Both the position numbers and the translations under genes were made by a program. The notes below the pieces were generated by a model. It was not told the DNA's origin and searched no databases. It was given only the letters and a program-made list of their open reading frames with translations. A DNA stretch of 64,000 bases from Gadus chalcogrammus (Eukaryota > Chordata > Actinopteri > Gadiformes > Gadidae): contig NC_079417.1 in assembly GCF_026213295.1 (NCBI RefSeq), positions 5,488,628 to 5,552,627 of the forward strand, given 5' to 3'. This document shows positions 1 to 12,430 of this stretch, piece after piece. Every line of letters begins with the position of its first letter. Position 1 is the first letter of the stretch.

Positions 1-112
<112 letters not shown>

Positions 113-186
113 TCGATTGTTTTTATTGGGGCAGATGGACATGTCAAAGGAGCCACTGGTAGTGATGGATGAGGGAGAGCAGGGAC

Positions 187-256
187 CTCTCTCTCTCTCC
201 CTCTATCTCTCTCTCTCTCTCTCTCAAAATTAAGGATCGCATATTGTTTGTCCTTC

Positions 257-311
<55 letters not shown>
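187..311. repeat. (CT)n and (CA)n microsatellites
   Basis: A CT-rich run at 187-225 and a pure (CA)n run at 258-311, separated by about 30 unique bases. Confidence 0.95.
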
Positions 312-314
<3 letters not shown>

Positions 315-1619
315 AATAATGTGCTTTTTGTTATCAGGGTGGATTCATCAGAATGTTTTAAAGTAGAATACATGAAAAGAAGAAGATAAAAGGAGAAATA
401 GGGAGAAAAGGAAGAAGAGGAGACAGGGTGGAATAGGGCTGATTACTACCCATGAGAGAGGAGATGAGGATGTAGAGGATAATGAGGAGCTCATTATGAT
501 TAATGACCGTTTTGCGGTCGGCAGACAGTGCCTTCGGGTCCGCTCTAGTCAGACCCTAAGGCAGAGAGGACGGTCCTGCAGAACTTCATTGTCAATCCTT
601 ATTTAATCAGAAGAACACACAGCAAACTGCTCCAACACTGCTGGGATAACTGAATGGGTCAACAAATCGTGCTACATCTCACATCAGGGTTATTAATGAA
701 CCTTTTATTTGCTTGTTGCTCATTTTAAATGATTTACCTCATGCCAAATGTTGCAAGTCAGCATGTGGGCATCTCAATATTTCACTGTTGCCTGTCCTTC
801 CCATCCCCCCTCTGGACGTTTCAGAAAGCCTTTCTCTCTCGTGAGGGCGTCTGAAAATGGTATTGGTTCAACTTTTCGTTGGTGAAATTGTTTGTCTGAT
901 ATGGTTCGCTAAATATTGTAAATCCTGAAATGTTGTTATTTTTGCTTGAAATAAAATGTACTCGTTTAGGGCCGTGAACTCACGCACAAGTGTTCAGGAG
1001 AGCGTATAATACTCAACAGTTTACACACAGTAAGGTAATGTATGTGTAGGTGCATAAGTCACAATTAATACTAAAAAAGGCTTTTCAGCCAGTTTAAAGT
1101 TATAGTGTAGTTCATTGTGCATGCAAGGCTAACCTGAAACATTATGATTTGTAACTTTCAAACCAGTTCTTGATGTTACTGATGATCATGAATACATTGT
1201 TTAAAATGTTGTGGCCGAATCCCAAATTATGCATTCAAGTTATTTTGGAAAAGGATTACTTCAAATGTAAATACAGGTGTTTAAAAAGGAAAACATTTTG
1301 CCTTCCTCAAAATCTAGCATGGATGATGAATTGGTTACTTCTCAAGTCATATGCAGGACGGATTGAAAGGCATAGACCAGCTGCTTAGAATATTGATTAT
1401 TGATTGAATGTATCTTTTGCTTGGTTTAACGTATGGATATAAAGTTAGTGTTAAGGTTCTACTACCGGTTCGTCGATCTCTCCCATTGATGAACTTGACC
1501 GGACAGAACAGAACGTTGTTTACGCGAATCAACTGTTGGCAAATAAACTGTAGTTGTGGAAGAAAAGAATCCTGATAATTACTTACATTTTGCTTTTACC
1601 TAAAGCATTCACACACCGA

Positions 1620-1740
1620 GGGCGGAGTCAACCATTCAAGGTGACATCTATCTCATCAGGGGCGGTTAGGGGTAGGTGTAGGGACACCTCAACGCTCTAG
1701 CTAGGGGGAACCGGGGTTCGAACTAGTAATCTTGTTCAGA
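1620..1740 (-). mobile_element. degenerate SINE/LINE-type fragment
   Basis: GACACCTCAACGCTC followed by GGGGTTCGAACTAGTAATC resembles the pattern found in old fish tRNA-SINE/L2 pieces. No intact ends are visible. Confidence 0.35.
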
Positions 1741-2524
1741 CTCCTGTTCAGAATTATTAGCACCTTAGCACCTTAAATTATTAATAACTCATCATAAACC
1801 ATCCTTTCTGATATTGACATTTATTTCCCCAAAAACAATTTCAAACGAATCGAATTATAGAAATGTTCATGATTAATTTAGACTGCAACGGATGCTATAC
1901 ATTTTGTTGGGTATGAACATATAGATTAGTTCAGAGTCTGCTTCATGTTGTAGCAGTGATTAGCTTCTTTGCTAACAGGGTCAGCCTAAACCTGCACAAC
2001 ATTGTGAATTAGCCGTCTGTTATCTCAAGGTTAGTAAAGCGCAGCACTGCCCTCGACACCACTGAACGTCTAATGGCTCGGGTTTCCACCACATCCGTAT
2101 ACAAAATGCCCTGCCGGGTCTGCTGTCGAACACGCTGTCTTAGAGCTCGCTACTGGCCAGGCTACTCTATTAGACATCGCAGGTGACATTTATAATTCAT
2201 TCAGCCGTCAGTTAAACTTCTGCTCAAGATGCATGTCTTTGTCTCTCTCTCCTGGTGTGTGCTGGGTCACCCTTCTCGGAATATACTCGCTGTCCCCGTC
2301 ACCTCTCCTGTGTCCGACTGAGCGCTCAGAATACATAAAAGGGGCGGTGACGTGATTGTGGAGAGAACAAACAATGCATACCTCGCGAAACCTTTTTTTA
2401 CACCACTTCCTGCTCCACCAAGCTTCTGTTACTTCCCGAAATCTCCACAGATTATGGCAATGCGAACATTCTGTGTGTGCTTAGTCAGGCAGGATTTATT
2501 TTAATCTTATTTCCCCTACTCCAT

Positions 2525-2597
2525 GGAGACCCCAGTGATCTTAACTAATGGAAAGTTCAGTGACCATACGAAAACGCATTGACTATAAAACAAGTTT
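2525..2597. repeat. interspersed repeat, copy A
   Basis: About 70 bases (ATGGAGACCCC ... ACTAATGGA ... GTTCAGTGACCA ... TATAAAACAAG) match a second copy at about 53325-53402, marking an unnamed dispersed repeat family. Confidence 0.6.
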
Positions 2598-3907
2598 TTC
2601 TGCAACAGACTTCTGCAGTCTCGGCCAGCCGAAGTAAGATGGACTTCTTTTGAAGTACGCTGACCGCTGCTCCTCTCAGCTAGCCATTCCTTTGCAACCC
2701 TCCACCTTGCAAATTTCCATGATGCATTTATTGCATTTCATTTAACCCTGCTACTTACTCATTTATATTCTACTGAGTCCCTTCACCCCTTTCAATTCCT
2801 GGCTCCCTCTCTACTTCTGTCAAATCTTCCTGAAAATCTTTTATTCATCACATTTCTCTCCCTGATACAACATATAGGATATATGCCTCTTGGCCCTCCA
2901 GTTAATTCTGCCTTTTCCTCATTTGGCCTCCCTGCCCTCCCTTGTCCCATCGCCCTCCCCACCCTGTCAGTTCTCCCTCACCCACTCTTTCTCTTCAACT
3001 CTCTCCTCTTCTAGCCCTCGTCGTCATAGATACCAGCCAGTGTTTTTTTTTTTTTTTTTTACCAGTGTAAGCCAATGGCAAGGCCTGGCTGAAGGTAACA
3101 GCTAACTGGGTTAGACGAGCAGCTGTTCTGCTGCTGCCACGCTGCTCTGTAGCCTTTGCGGGGCTATAGTCTTGTGACAATGGGACAGCTCACTTTCTTC
3201 AGGTGCTAGCAGCCGAACACGGCAGGATATGTAGGCTAACCCTGCCTTGTGCGGGTTGGGATGGGAACCTATAAAAAGAGAAGTGATGGGACTGTTTAGT
3301 TACCAATCAATAAATCTATCCAATGTTATTTATACTGCACTAGTGGTGCAAAAAAGCACCAAGAAAAACAAACAAAGGAAACCCCACAAGAATACAATAT
3401 CTAAAAATAAATGTTACAACTAAAGCATGAGGGCATAAATAGCATCTCCCGACCCATATAAACAGTGACATATCCGCCAGCACTGTGTAGATTGAATACC
3501 TTTATTGATTATTTTTTTCATTTTTGTCTTTTCGGCCTACATCCTTACTATTTCATGTATCTAGGTTACTTGTTTGCACTCATGCGATCAACAGCTGCTT
3601 GCTGTTCTTTTCAGGTGAAAGCAGTGAACCGTTTGCCATTGATGGGGAATAAGACACCTGGGACACAATATGACCAGCCAAATGATTCCTGTGACCAGCC
3701 AAATGTGCCTGTTAAAAATAGAGCAGGCATCAGGTGAGGGCGGTAGAGAGTGGGGAGTGGACAGAGGACGGAGCCAAACGAGGCTACTGAGTGACATCAT
3801 GATGTTGATTAGATAATCTTCAACAGATACTCAACAGTTTGATATTTATGCCAGGAACAGTGTTGGAGTTGAACCACACATGCAAAACAGAATCCTTTCT
3901 CCTTTCA

Positions 3908-3965
3908 CTCCCTCCCTCCCTCCCTCCCTCCCTCCCTCCCTCCCTCCCTCCCTCCCTCCCTCCCT
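3908..3965. repeat. (CCCT)n tetranucleotide repeat
   Basis: About 14 clean units of CCCT on the + strand. Confidence 0.95.
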
Positions 3966-4372
3966 CTTTCCATAACTGTCTCCTCCTTCCAGGAAGTATG
4001 AAACAAAGGCGTACCTGTTAAATTAATGATCAGCCCACAGAGATTAAAATGACTCTCTGACTAAACAACAAGCCTGCATAGAACCCAACAAAACCAAATA
4101 AAGCGCTTTGAATAAGAGTAATGCTATTTGCAAAGTGGGAATTTACCATTTATATTTACTGCTGTTATCCAAAGCGACACACTGTGATTTCAGAAGCCGG
4201 TATGGCTTATACCTCTCGCTCAGGGATGTATATAATAATAATAACAATCAATTCATCAGATAAGCAAGATCAGATATTCACTCAAAAGTCTTCATCTGAT
4301 CATCTTCATCCGAGGTGGGGGCTGGTAGGTGCTGAGGCTGGCACAGACCATGACTGACTCAGCAGTTTACTA

Positions 4373-4402
4373 CCCCCCCCCCCCCCCCACCCCCCCCACC
4401 CC
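4373..4402. repeat. poly-C tract
   Basis: About 30 bases of nearly pure C broken by two A residues; G-quadruplex capable on the minus strand. Confidence 0.9.
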
Positions 4403-4517
4403 AACAGAGATGGACCTGAATACAGACTGTTGCTATTTATACCAGCCATCCTAGCACTTATAGTGGACCTTAAAGAAAGAAGAACACAGGTTAAAAATAC
4501 CCTTGGTAGTCGTAGTC

Positions 4518-4525
4518 GCACACGC

Positions 4526-4604
<79 letters not shown>
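4518..4604. repeat. (CA)n microsatellite
   Basis: Mixed CACG start, then a pure CA run of more than 35 units. Confidence 0.97.
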
Positions 4605-4606
<2 letters not shown>

Positions 4607-4797
4607 TTCACATTGAATCTTAAAATACATATAACAGTTATTAATTAGTATTAAATCTAGATTTCTACTAGCCGGGTTAAGAGCTATGGTATAACGTGAT
4701 GCACACAAGCTAAGCCAATATAACAGACTGTTTGTTCTTGGGTTTATGTTTATGAAGAGCGTGTGTGTGTGTGTGTGTGTTGGATGTCATTGGGCCT

Positions 4798-4880
4798 CTA
4801 CCTCGTTGGGTTTCCAACTCCCTGAGTCTCTACCTCCCTGCGTCTCTACCTCCCTGCGTCTCTACCTCCCTGCATCTCTA
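4798..4880. repeat. short tandem repeat, period about 18 bp
   Basis: Four to five copies of a unit close to CTACCTCCCTGCGTCT, the outer copies diverged. Confidence 0.75.
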
Positions 4881-6101
4881 TGTTGGGTGAGAAACCACAT
4901 GCACCACATGCAACTGTTCATTAAGCTGGTTGTGACCCAAGCTTCTGGCATGAAAAGTACAAGAGAACTGTTTTGACTTGAGTGCATAGGCCTATAATAG
5001 CAAAGGGAAAACATTGAGATACTACACTGCATTCCAAATAAGATTTGCTTAACAACTGAAAGAACATTCTCAACAAGAGTTTAGTCGAAAAGTTGTACTT
5101 CCGTACCGTTTTCTCGGTTTTGCTTTTGAGATTAGCAAATGACAACTTCTCCCACCACAAATATGCAAATGTATTTCCCATACCATCCAATTGCTGATAC
5201 CATAATTATCAACAATGAGCATGGATAATGTGGTGTTATAACTGAGTTGTGATGTATTGACAGAAGTACTCACTGGGATGCTATGGAATTGGATAAAATA
5301 TGACATTTATGCATATTATGGTAAGCTACAATAAGTATTGTTCTGGTTTCTCTGCATTTGGGACTAGATCATAAACTCACAGCCGCCCTGCTGTCAATGA
5401 AGGTATGTTAGTAAGACAAAATATGACACTAAGAAAATATATGAATCATACACCTGTTGGGGTTTCTTGACACTGGTGCACCTAGTTGGGGTCATTGGCC
5501 CTTCAGGTAATTTTGAAGATATTGTAAATCATAAGCCATTCCGATCTCCGTTTACCAAGGACTGAGAAGACCTATAACTTTTGGACTTCCAGAAATCCTT
5601 TCAAGTCGTGATCGTGTTCTTTATATTGACAGCTCCAACAATGGATATCATATCACCATGAATCAGCTCCGACACTTGTGGGCACAGCCCACAACGGATT
5701 TGTGCGACCACCACAGCTTGCCAATTTATGAGCTCATCGTGGTTCAAGATAGATAGATGAAGATGACCTTAACAAGGGATGGTTAGGCTGCAGAAGTTGC
5801 TCGCGATGATCACACACACAACAGCAACCTGTTTGACGAGGTGCGCGCACAAAGCCACGTCCCCGCGCCAACATCTTATAAAATCCCCATTTGTGGACGT
5901 TATTTGAGCTCTGTCATCTCAATCAAACAGCACAGCATGTGCTTTGTTAAGTATGTGCATCTGGTGAAATAACGCACTGCAACCTGTAGGCAATGCAGCA
6001 GTCCCAAATGTTACACGGACCTTTAAAAAAAAAAAAAAAAACACGCCCGTCCGCCAGCTGGTGTGTTGTTGTCCCGACCATGGGAGCAGTCATCCCCAAA
6101 C

Positions 6102-6102
<1 letters not shown>

Positions 6103-6196
<94 letters not shown>
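6103..6196. repeat. (AC)n microsatellite
   Basis: 47 uninterrupted AC units next to the CpG-rich patch. Confidence 0.98.
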
Positions 6197-6199
<3 letters not shown>

Positions 6200-7837
6200 T
6201 CCCCCTATCCTAACCCTCATTTCACACGGGACATGCATGGGGTTCTTCACCTACCGGACCTCTCCGTTTCAAGGAGATGTTCTTCCAGAGGAGGAGATGG
6301 AGCTGGTGGAGGAACCCCATGTTCGTGACTCGGTGTCTCAGCGTCCTATTTATGGATACGATACCGACGGCCTGCGCCCGAGTTGAAATAAAACGTAAGA
6401 AATCCTCTCCGGTGGCATCCCGGCGTCACGTCAGGTTATAAAATCGCAGCTCCCGCCCACTCGTGTCGACCGGCTCGCAGGTCTCCGTTTTTTTTATTGT
6501 TGTGGTTCTGCCGGATTCTGGACTCGGGGGATGGGATGACGAGTGTTTTTTGCGACTGACTCGCGGTAGCGTCGCCGGTTTAATGCCAAGCCCTGCCGCC
6601 AGCTGTCCGCACGGTGTGTGTGCTCTGTCATCCTGCTCGGAGATGAACCGAGGCGTAATCCTCAGGAGCTGTTCAGGTCCACGCAGGACGCGGTGGGACT
6701 CGAGCACACGGAGGAGAATGTCGGGCTTGAAATGTGGGAGTAGACCCACTTATTGACCTCACAGGTCCTGCAAGCTGGCCTTTGGTTTAATAAACTATAA
6801 TACAGTGTTAGATCAATAAATGTCAGATAAATGTACCTTAAAATTAAATCCCTAAATGCTTTTAAATGCATTTTTTAGGCACAAAAATAAATAAATAAAG
6901 ATAACCCCATAATTAATCCCCAATATTTCTGTCTTCTTGTGTGGATGTATTTTCATTTTTTGTAAATGGTTGACAACAGAAATTGTATTTGACCGTGGGG
7001 AAGATAAATGGGATAGATGACACAGGGCCATTTATCTGATAATCTATTAAATACAATCATGTAGCCTACTTTGATAAACCGCAGTCCAGGCCTATGACTC
7101 TATGACGACCTACAACGGCCAATTTACTGCAAAACCGATGAACACACTAGCCTATGCATTCCAAAGTGAACTGCATAAGCACATGCAACATGAAGTGTAG
7201 TGAGAGTAAGCTACTGCGTCCACCTAGTGGACATGGGGTATACTGTTCTGCCTGCTGAAATTTGAACGGTCACAATTAAAAACAAACTTAACAAACTCAA
7301 ACTACACACTTACAGTTTGGACTGCAAATATGTTTCTATAATTGTTGTTAGTAACATAATTATGATTTGTACTAATAATAACCTAATGTTGAATGTTCAA
7401 AAATATAAAGGCTAAATACAATTCTATGCAATATAAAATTGTTTACGCTTGTTTGTTCTGTTTTGGTTTTTGTAATCTAAAAAAAGAAACCGGAAATTTA
7501 TGGTTAGATGAGCACATTTCACTAATAGAAACGCAAGCATTTCTTGGAAACCTCTTGATGCGCAGCAGCTATCCAAGCATTACAAGGAGCTCTGCGTCAA
7601 CAAATCAAGCAAAAGCAAGAGATTTACAGCAAACCGTTGACGAGGGTGGTTGTTTTTAGTAGGCATATCTTGGGCAGGGCCGGGGCTCCTTCCTCTGCCA
7701 TCGCAACAGGAAGGAAGACCATCTTGTGGTTTAAAAAAAAAATTGGTTTATAAAACGTTCACACTGAAAACAGTCAGAAGCCTCCTCCCTCAACCAACAT
7801 CTTACTCTGCCCCACCTACAGGTAGAAGTGTGGCAGT

Positions 7838-7940
7838 CTGTGTGAGTCTGTGTGTGTGCGTGTGCGTGCGTGTGCGTATGCGTGTGCGTGTGCGTGTGTG
7901 TGTGCGTGTGTGTGCGTGTGTGTGCGTGTGTGCGTGTGTG

Positions 7941-7975
<35 letters not shown>
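7838..7975. repeat. compound (TG)n/(TGCG)n microsatellite
   Basis: Alternating TG and CG dinucleotides over about 140 bases; purine-pyrimidine alternation throughout. Confidence 0.95.
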
Positions 7976-7979
<4 letters not shown>

Positions 7980-8047
7980 AACCAGCAGGGCATATGGGCG
8001 AAAAGGGTGGGGCAGCGTGGGGCAAATTTGATATCTCAAAGTGTGTG

Positions 8048-8159
<112 letters not shown>

Positions 8160-8946
8160 TGGGAACCTTCTCCAAACAAGCTCTCAGAACCATACGCAGT
8201 GGATCTAGCCACACCAACACCTGTGGACAGAGGTAAGATTGGAGGTTTTTATTACCTGAACTTGTAACAAGGGATGAAGATGAACCTCTAATATTTTCTG
8301 AGAAAATTGATGGATCTTCTAGTTTGCATGGCATATAGTTTCTGTGAGTCTTATTCTTGTCAAGCATACATTTTTACATCTGCCTGATTGCAACTAATAA
8401 TAATTATATCAATAATGATAACAATTTCAAGACATTTTAAAATATTGGCTGATACCTGTACATTTATAGTTTGTATATTCTAAATCTAAAGGCATTATTA
8501 TAGCTATAAAACAAGACAGGGATGACCAATTTATATTGTATGACTGTGTTAAGAAGTAACATCTGTATTGAATAGAAAATGGTTCCATTATATTCGTATT
8601 CATTGTGTAGCTTGCTTAATTATATTTTGGATTATATTAATCCTCCATCTCAGTCTCTTTTCATCTTTTGCTCATGCATCATTGGCTGCAAATGCAGCTC
8701 GCAAGCTAGAACTAATCGAAGAAGAAAAGCATTTCCAATTCAACCTAACCTCAACTTGAACTGTTATTTTAGCTTATTGTAAATAAGTGCTGATTCATCT
8801 TTAGTTGCACAGCAATTGCAATATCCTATGTTCCTGTAACCCTTCAACTATGAGCGTAACATAAAGAAAAAACGACATATTTTCACATCCTCTTTTGCTG
8901 CAGTGGTGGGAGACGTCTTATATCCTCTCTAACCCAGCCTGCGTTT

Positions 8947-8954
8947 CCCTGCAG
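8947..8954 (+). promoter_or_regulatory. possible 3' splice acceptor before fut7 coding exon
   Basis: A pyrimidine-rich stretch ending in CCCTGCAG lies about 60 bases before the fut7 ATG. Mammalian FUT7 has a non-coding or short first exon and its catalytic region in one exon, so this may be the acceptor of a 5' UTR intron. No matching upstream exon was identified, so this is an inference. Confidence 0.35.
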
Positions 8955-9015
8955 GCTTTAAACTCCTCACCTCTCCGCTGTATCTCTGGCCCAGCGTGAC
9001 TCCAACCCCGTCCAA

Positions 9016-10170
9016 ATGCACACCTCCGTCTCCAAGCTGCTGACCCTCTTCTGCCTGCTCAGCGTCTCCACCTACCTGCTCCACCTGGGCCTCCTCTTCC
9101 ACAGCTCCCCCTGCCTGCAGCCCGCGCCCCCCCCGCCCCCAGCGCCACCCCCACCCCCACCCCCGCCCCCGAGACCCCTGAACCTCAGCATTCTGCTCTG
9201 GGCCTGGCCCTTCGGACGCTCCTACTCCCTGGAGGGCGACCCCTGCCGCCAGATGTACAACATCACCGGCTGCTTCCTCAGCGACGACCGCTCCGCCTTC
9301 GCCACCGCCGACGTGGTGGTCTTCCACCATCACGAGCTCCGCTGGGCGCCCCCCTCCTCCTCCCGCTCCCTGCCCCTACACCTCCCCCGCCCGCCCTCCC
9401 AGCGGTGGGCCTGGATGTCGCTGGAACCTCCGGTCAACAGCGGAGACCTCAGACCGTTCAACGGCCTCTTCAACCTCACCGTGAGCTACCGGCGCGACGC
9501 CGACGTCCCCATCCCCTACGGCCGGACCGTGCCCCGGTCGGCGGGGGGTCGCCGGGGCGACGACGACGACGACGCTGCCGCGGCTGCCCCCCTCGTCCGG
9601 AACCGCTCCTGCCTGGCCAGCTGGGTGGTCAGCCGGTACAAGCCCACCCAGGCCAGGGCGGAGGTCTTCCGGCGTCTGAGGCGGCGCGTCCCCGTGGAGG
9701 TGTACGGCCGGTGGGCGCAGAAGCCCCTGGCGGAGGACCGGCTGCTGCCCACCATCGCCCGCTGCTACTTCTACCTGGCGCTGGAGAACTCCAACGCCAC
9801 CGACTACATCAGCGAGAAGCTGTGGAGGAACGGACTGGGGGCCGGGGCCGTGCCCGTGGTGCTGGGCCCCAGCAGGGCCACCTACGAGGCCCTGGCGCCG
9901 CGCGGTTCATTCATCCACGTGGAGGACTTTGGCAGCGTGGAGGCGCTGGCGGACCACCTGAGGAGGGTGGCGTCCGACGGCGAGGAGTACGCCAAGTACT
10001 TCGGCTGGCGGCGGACGCAGGAGGTGAAGACGTACGGCGACTGGCGAGAGCGTCTGTGTCAGATCTGCGTGCGCTACCCGGGACTGCCCCGGCACAAGGT
10101 GTACCACGACCTGGACGCCTGGCTGGGTGGGCCGTTAGGGAGGCACGTGCCACGCTCGACTGGTTCCTGA
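9016..10170 (+). CDS. fut7: alpha-1,3-fucosyltransferase, FUT7-like (GT10 family)
   Basis: A 384-residue type II Golgi enzyme expected to transfer fucose from GDP-fucose in alpha-1,3 linkage to GlcNAc of sialylated lactosamine, the last step of sialyl-Lewis-x synthesis. Seen: a short cytoplasmic N-terminus, a hydrophobic anchor at residues 8-28, a proline-rich stem (37-54), then a GT10 catalytic domain with VVFHHHEL (101-108), MSLEPP (134-139), SYRRDADVPIPYG (157-169), the GDP-fucose region ENSNATDYISEKLWRNG (257-273) and PVVLGP (280-285), and a cysteine pair near 348-351 as in the family. N-glycosylation sequons occur at NLS, NIT, NLT, NRS and NAT. The order VVFHHxEL, SYRRDxD, PVVLGPxRATYEA and DWRERxCxIC fits FUT7 better than FUT4 or FUT9. 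An in-frame TAA lies upstream at about 8,959, supporting the ATG at 9,016; an acceptor-like CCCTGCAG at 8,947-8,954 suggests a 5' UTR intron. Odd: a low-complexity insert (GGRRGDDDDDAAAAAP, about 177-192) and very GC-rich codons. Confidence 0.9.
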   Translation: MHTSVSKLLTLFCLLSVSTYLLHLGLLFHSSPCLQPAPPPPPAPPPPPPPPPRPLNLSILLWAWPFGRSYSLEGDPCRQMYNITGCFLSDDRSAFATADVVVFHHHELRWAPPSSSRSLPLHLPRPPSQRWAWMSLEPPVNSGDLRPFNGLFNLTVSYRRDADVPIPYGRTVPRSAGGRRGDDDDDAAAAAPLVRNRSCLASWVVSRYKPTQARAEVFRRLRRRVPVEVYGRWAQKPLAEDRLLPTIARCYFYLALENSNATDYISEKLWRNGLGAGAVPVVLGPSRATYEALAPRGSFIHVEDFGSVEALADHLRRVASDGEEYAKYFGWRRTQEVKTYGDWRERLCQICVRYPGLPRHKVYHDLDAWLGGPLGRHVPRSTGS

Positions 10171-10621
10171 GAACACGGTGGTTGGTAGCCTGACTCATTC
10201 AACCCACATGCCAGTTATGAGTCAGTTATGAGATACTAGCGGTGGAAGCGCCGGGGGTTGTGTTGCAGCGGGAACGTAATAAGATTAGCACCCTTTCAGG
10301 TCGTGCTTGAGGTTTTTTCTTAACAACGCGCTGGCTCTTGGCGTTTAAGTAGAGGGAGTTACACGATGAAAGGAGATGAAGAGATGAAGAGTTGCAAAAT
10401 ACAACAAAAACTGACTGCTCGGCATCAGTCCCTGAACGCATTCGACTTGTGGTCACAATGCGTTCACACTTGATAGCTTGATAAAGCTTTCTTCTCTCCC
10501 TTTCCAAAAGGAAAAACAAAATAATTTTTAGGATTATTTTAACGGCTTTGTGTTTTTATATGTGTATTAGGAGCAGTAAATTATGCACATATTTTGTTAC
10601 TGGCAATCTTTGCAGCGAAAC

Positions 10622-10627
10622 AATAAA
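10622..10627 (+). terminator. fut7: fut7 poly(A) signal
   Basis: This is the first AATAAA on the + strand downstream of the fut7 stop, about 450 bases away, followed by a T/G-rich stretch. It is the likely end of the fut7 transcript. Confidence 0.6.
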
Positions 10628-10863
10628 GTTACTTGAATGACTGTTTTCAGAGTTTATATGAATCATTATTATTTTTCCATTCAGGCCTAAGACAAAAACT
10701 TTTTTTGGGAAAGGTTGGTTTTCTAATGACTTTCTGTATTCTCACCATATGAGGAAAATCCAGTACATACCCGAGATAAAGGTAGCAGGCGAATTATTCT
10801 TGCAAGTTACAAATAGGCCTACATAGGGCCAAATGGCCATTATCGTGGGATTCCCTAACTGTC

Positions 10864-10921
10864 ATTAATTACTAAACCAATCACATTTACAATTGTAATT
10901 GTAATTGGTTTAGTAATTAAT
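10864..10921. repeat. perfect 18-bp AT-rich inverted repeat
   Basis: The arms ATTAATTACTAAACCAAT (10864-10881) and its exact reverse complement (10904-10921) flank a 22-base loop. Related words recur at about 10,945-10,980. It may be a MITE end or a cruciform former. Confidence 0.85.
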
Positions 10922-11150
10922 CAAAAAATCTTTTTACATTTTTTAATTGCTAAACCAATTACTGAATTACTAATTACTGAACAAATCACAATTACTAGCA
11001 ATAACATTCCTATACGTCCGGATGTGATGTGACGTAGCAATGTACTAGCTATGAATCCCCAACCATTAAAATGGAAAATAGGGTGTTAAAATAAATTATA
11101 AATAATAAAACATAACTGGGTACTAGGCTACCTACTAGGCCAAATACTAA

Positions 11151-11192
11151 GATAAGATAAAGTCCTATTTTATTGATCCCAGATGGGAAAAC
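11151..11192 (+). mobile_element. retroposon 3' tail fragment
   Basis: GATAAGATAAAG followed by TATTGATCCCAGATGGGAAA is the typical tail of fish retroposons. Confidence 0.5.
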
Positions 11193-12295
11193 AATAAAAT
11201 CTATTATACTGGTGAACAGATGGAAACAACAGACAAGGTTTCAGTTCAGATAATATAAATATTTATTTATTTTTCCCCAGCGCCAGCATATCCACATGCA
11301 TGCCAAACCATCTAAAGAGTGGTACATCCCTTGTACTGACACAAGTATGTAACAAGGGTGTCTAGCCGACATAAAGCTTTCTTCAACAAGACACACAGAA
11401 AGATAGAGCCAAAAGTAAGCCAGTTTTCGGGTAAAATGACTAACTGGAAGGAAAGGAAAGAGCAGAGGTTTTGAGAAAACACTGAATAAAAACATAAAAG
11501 TTTGATTATATCATTGATACCAAAACATATGTGTTTGCTCGGTAGGCTCAACCATTTTGAAACAGTACCACAAAAATCGGTTAAAAAATCTCCAACATTA
11601 GGCTGTAAAATCTAGTTTCATCCATGAATACTGTAGGTTTCAACCAGAAGTGTAGTAGTTCTTCACAAAACTGTAGTTCCAACCAGGAGAAAGGGTAGTG
11701 TTAATCAGTAGTAGTTATTAGCAGTAGTATTGTAGTTATAATCAGTATAACCAGTTTTAACCATGGAACTGTAGTTTGGACCAGTAGTACTGTAGAGCTG
11801 TAGTTTTAAAACTTCAGTGTGAAGGAACTAATGTGATACAGACAGTGTCCGGTTTTAAATGGGAGTATAACATTAGCTACCAGATATCCCCTCTGTGGGT
11901 TGACTGCCATATAAATTAAAATAAATTAATAAAAAATGAATACATTACTTATTCTTGCTGATGATTTATGATTTATGATGAGCAAGGGATTTTTTAAAAC
12001 TTTAGAACGAGCTTGGCTGTAATTGGTGCAAACAAAATGCTTTTTTAACATTAAGATGGCTGCAAACTCACAAAATGTGGTACAGTGTCACAACTGTCGA
12101 GTGTGACCACTTTCTAAGAGGAGGAAGTGGCTTTCCTGAGAGTCAACTACAATAGGCCACTTTCTAAAACAAAACAGGGTTCCCATACACCAGCCATAGC
12201 AGATATTCACAAGTTCAATTTGCTCCAGATAACAACATTTAAATTTGTTAAGGTTGGCGTAGCATTTAAGGGCCTTCAAAAATGATGTGATGTTT

Positions 12296-12430
12296 ATCAG
12301 TCTTACAAGCCATTTAAAAAGCAATCCATTCGTCACCTCACTAGTGGGTGTGTCCACCCAGATGAATGAGGGATAGATCAGCCTACCAGCCTATCCGATG
12401 CACTCTACCAGCTGGTAAACTGATCTAACC
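12296..12430. mobile_element. foldback MITE, degraded copy
   Basis: It shares TCTTACAAGCCATTT, CTAGTGGGTGTGTCCACC and GGATAGATCAGCCTACCAGC-like segments with the complete element at 16595-16838. The terminal repeats are not clear. Confidence 0.65.

Noticed and set aside
9405..10193. 262-codon + strand ORF overlapping fut7 in another frame
   Set aside because: A GC-rich shadow; the fut7 frame carries all conserved GT10 motifs.
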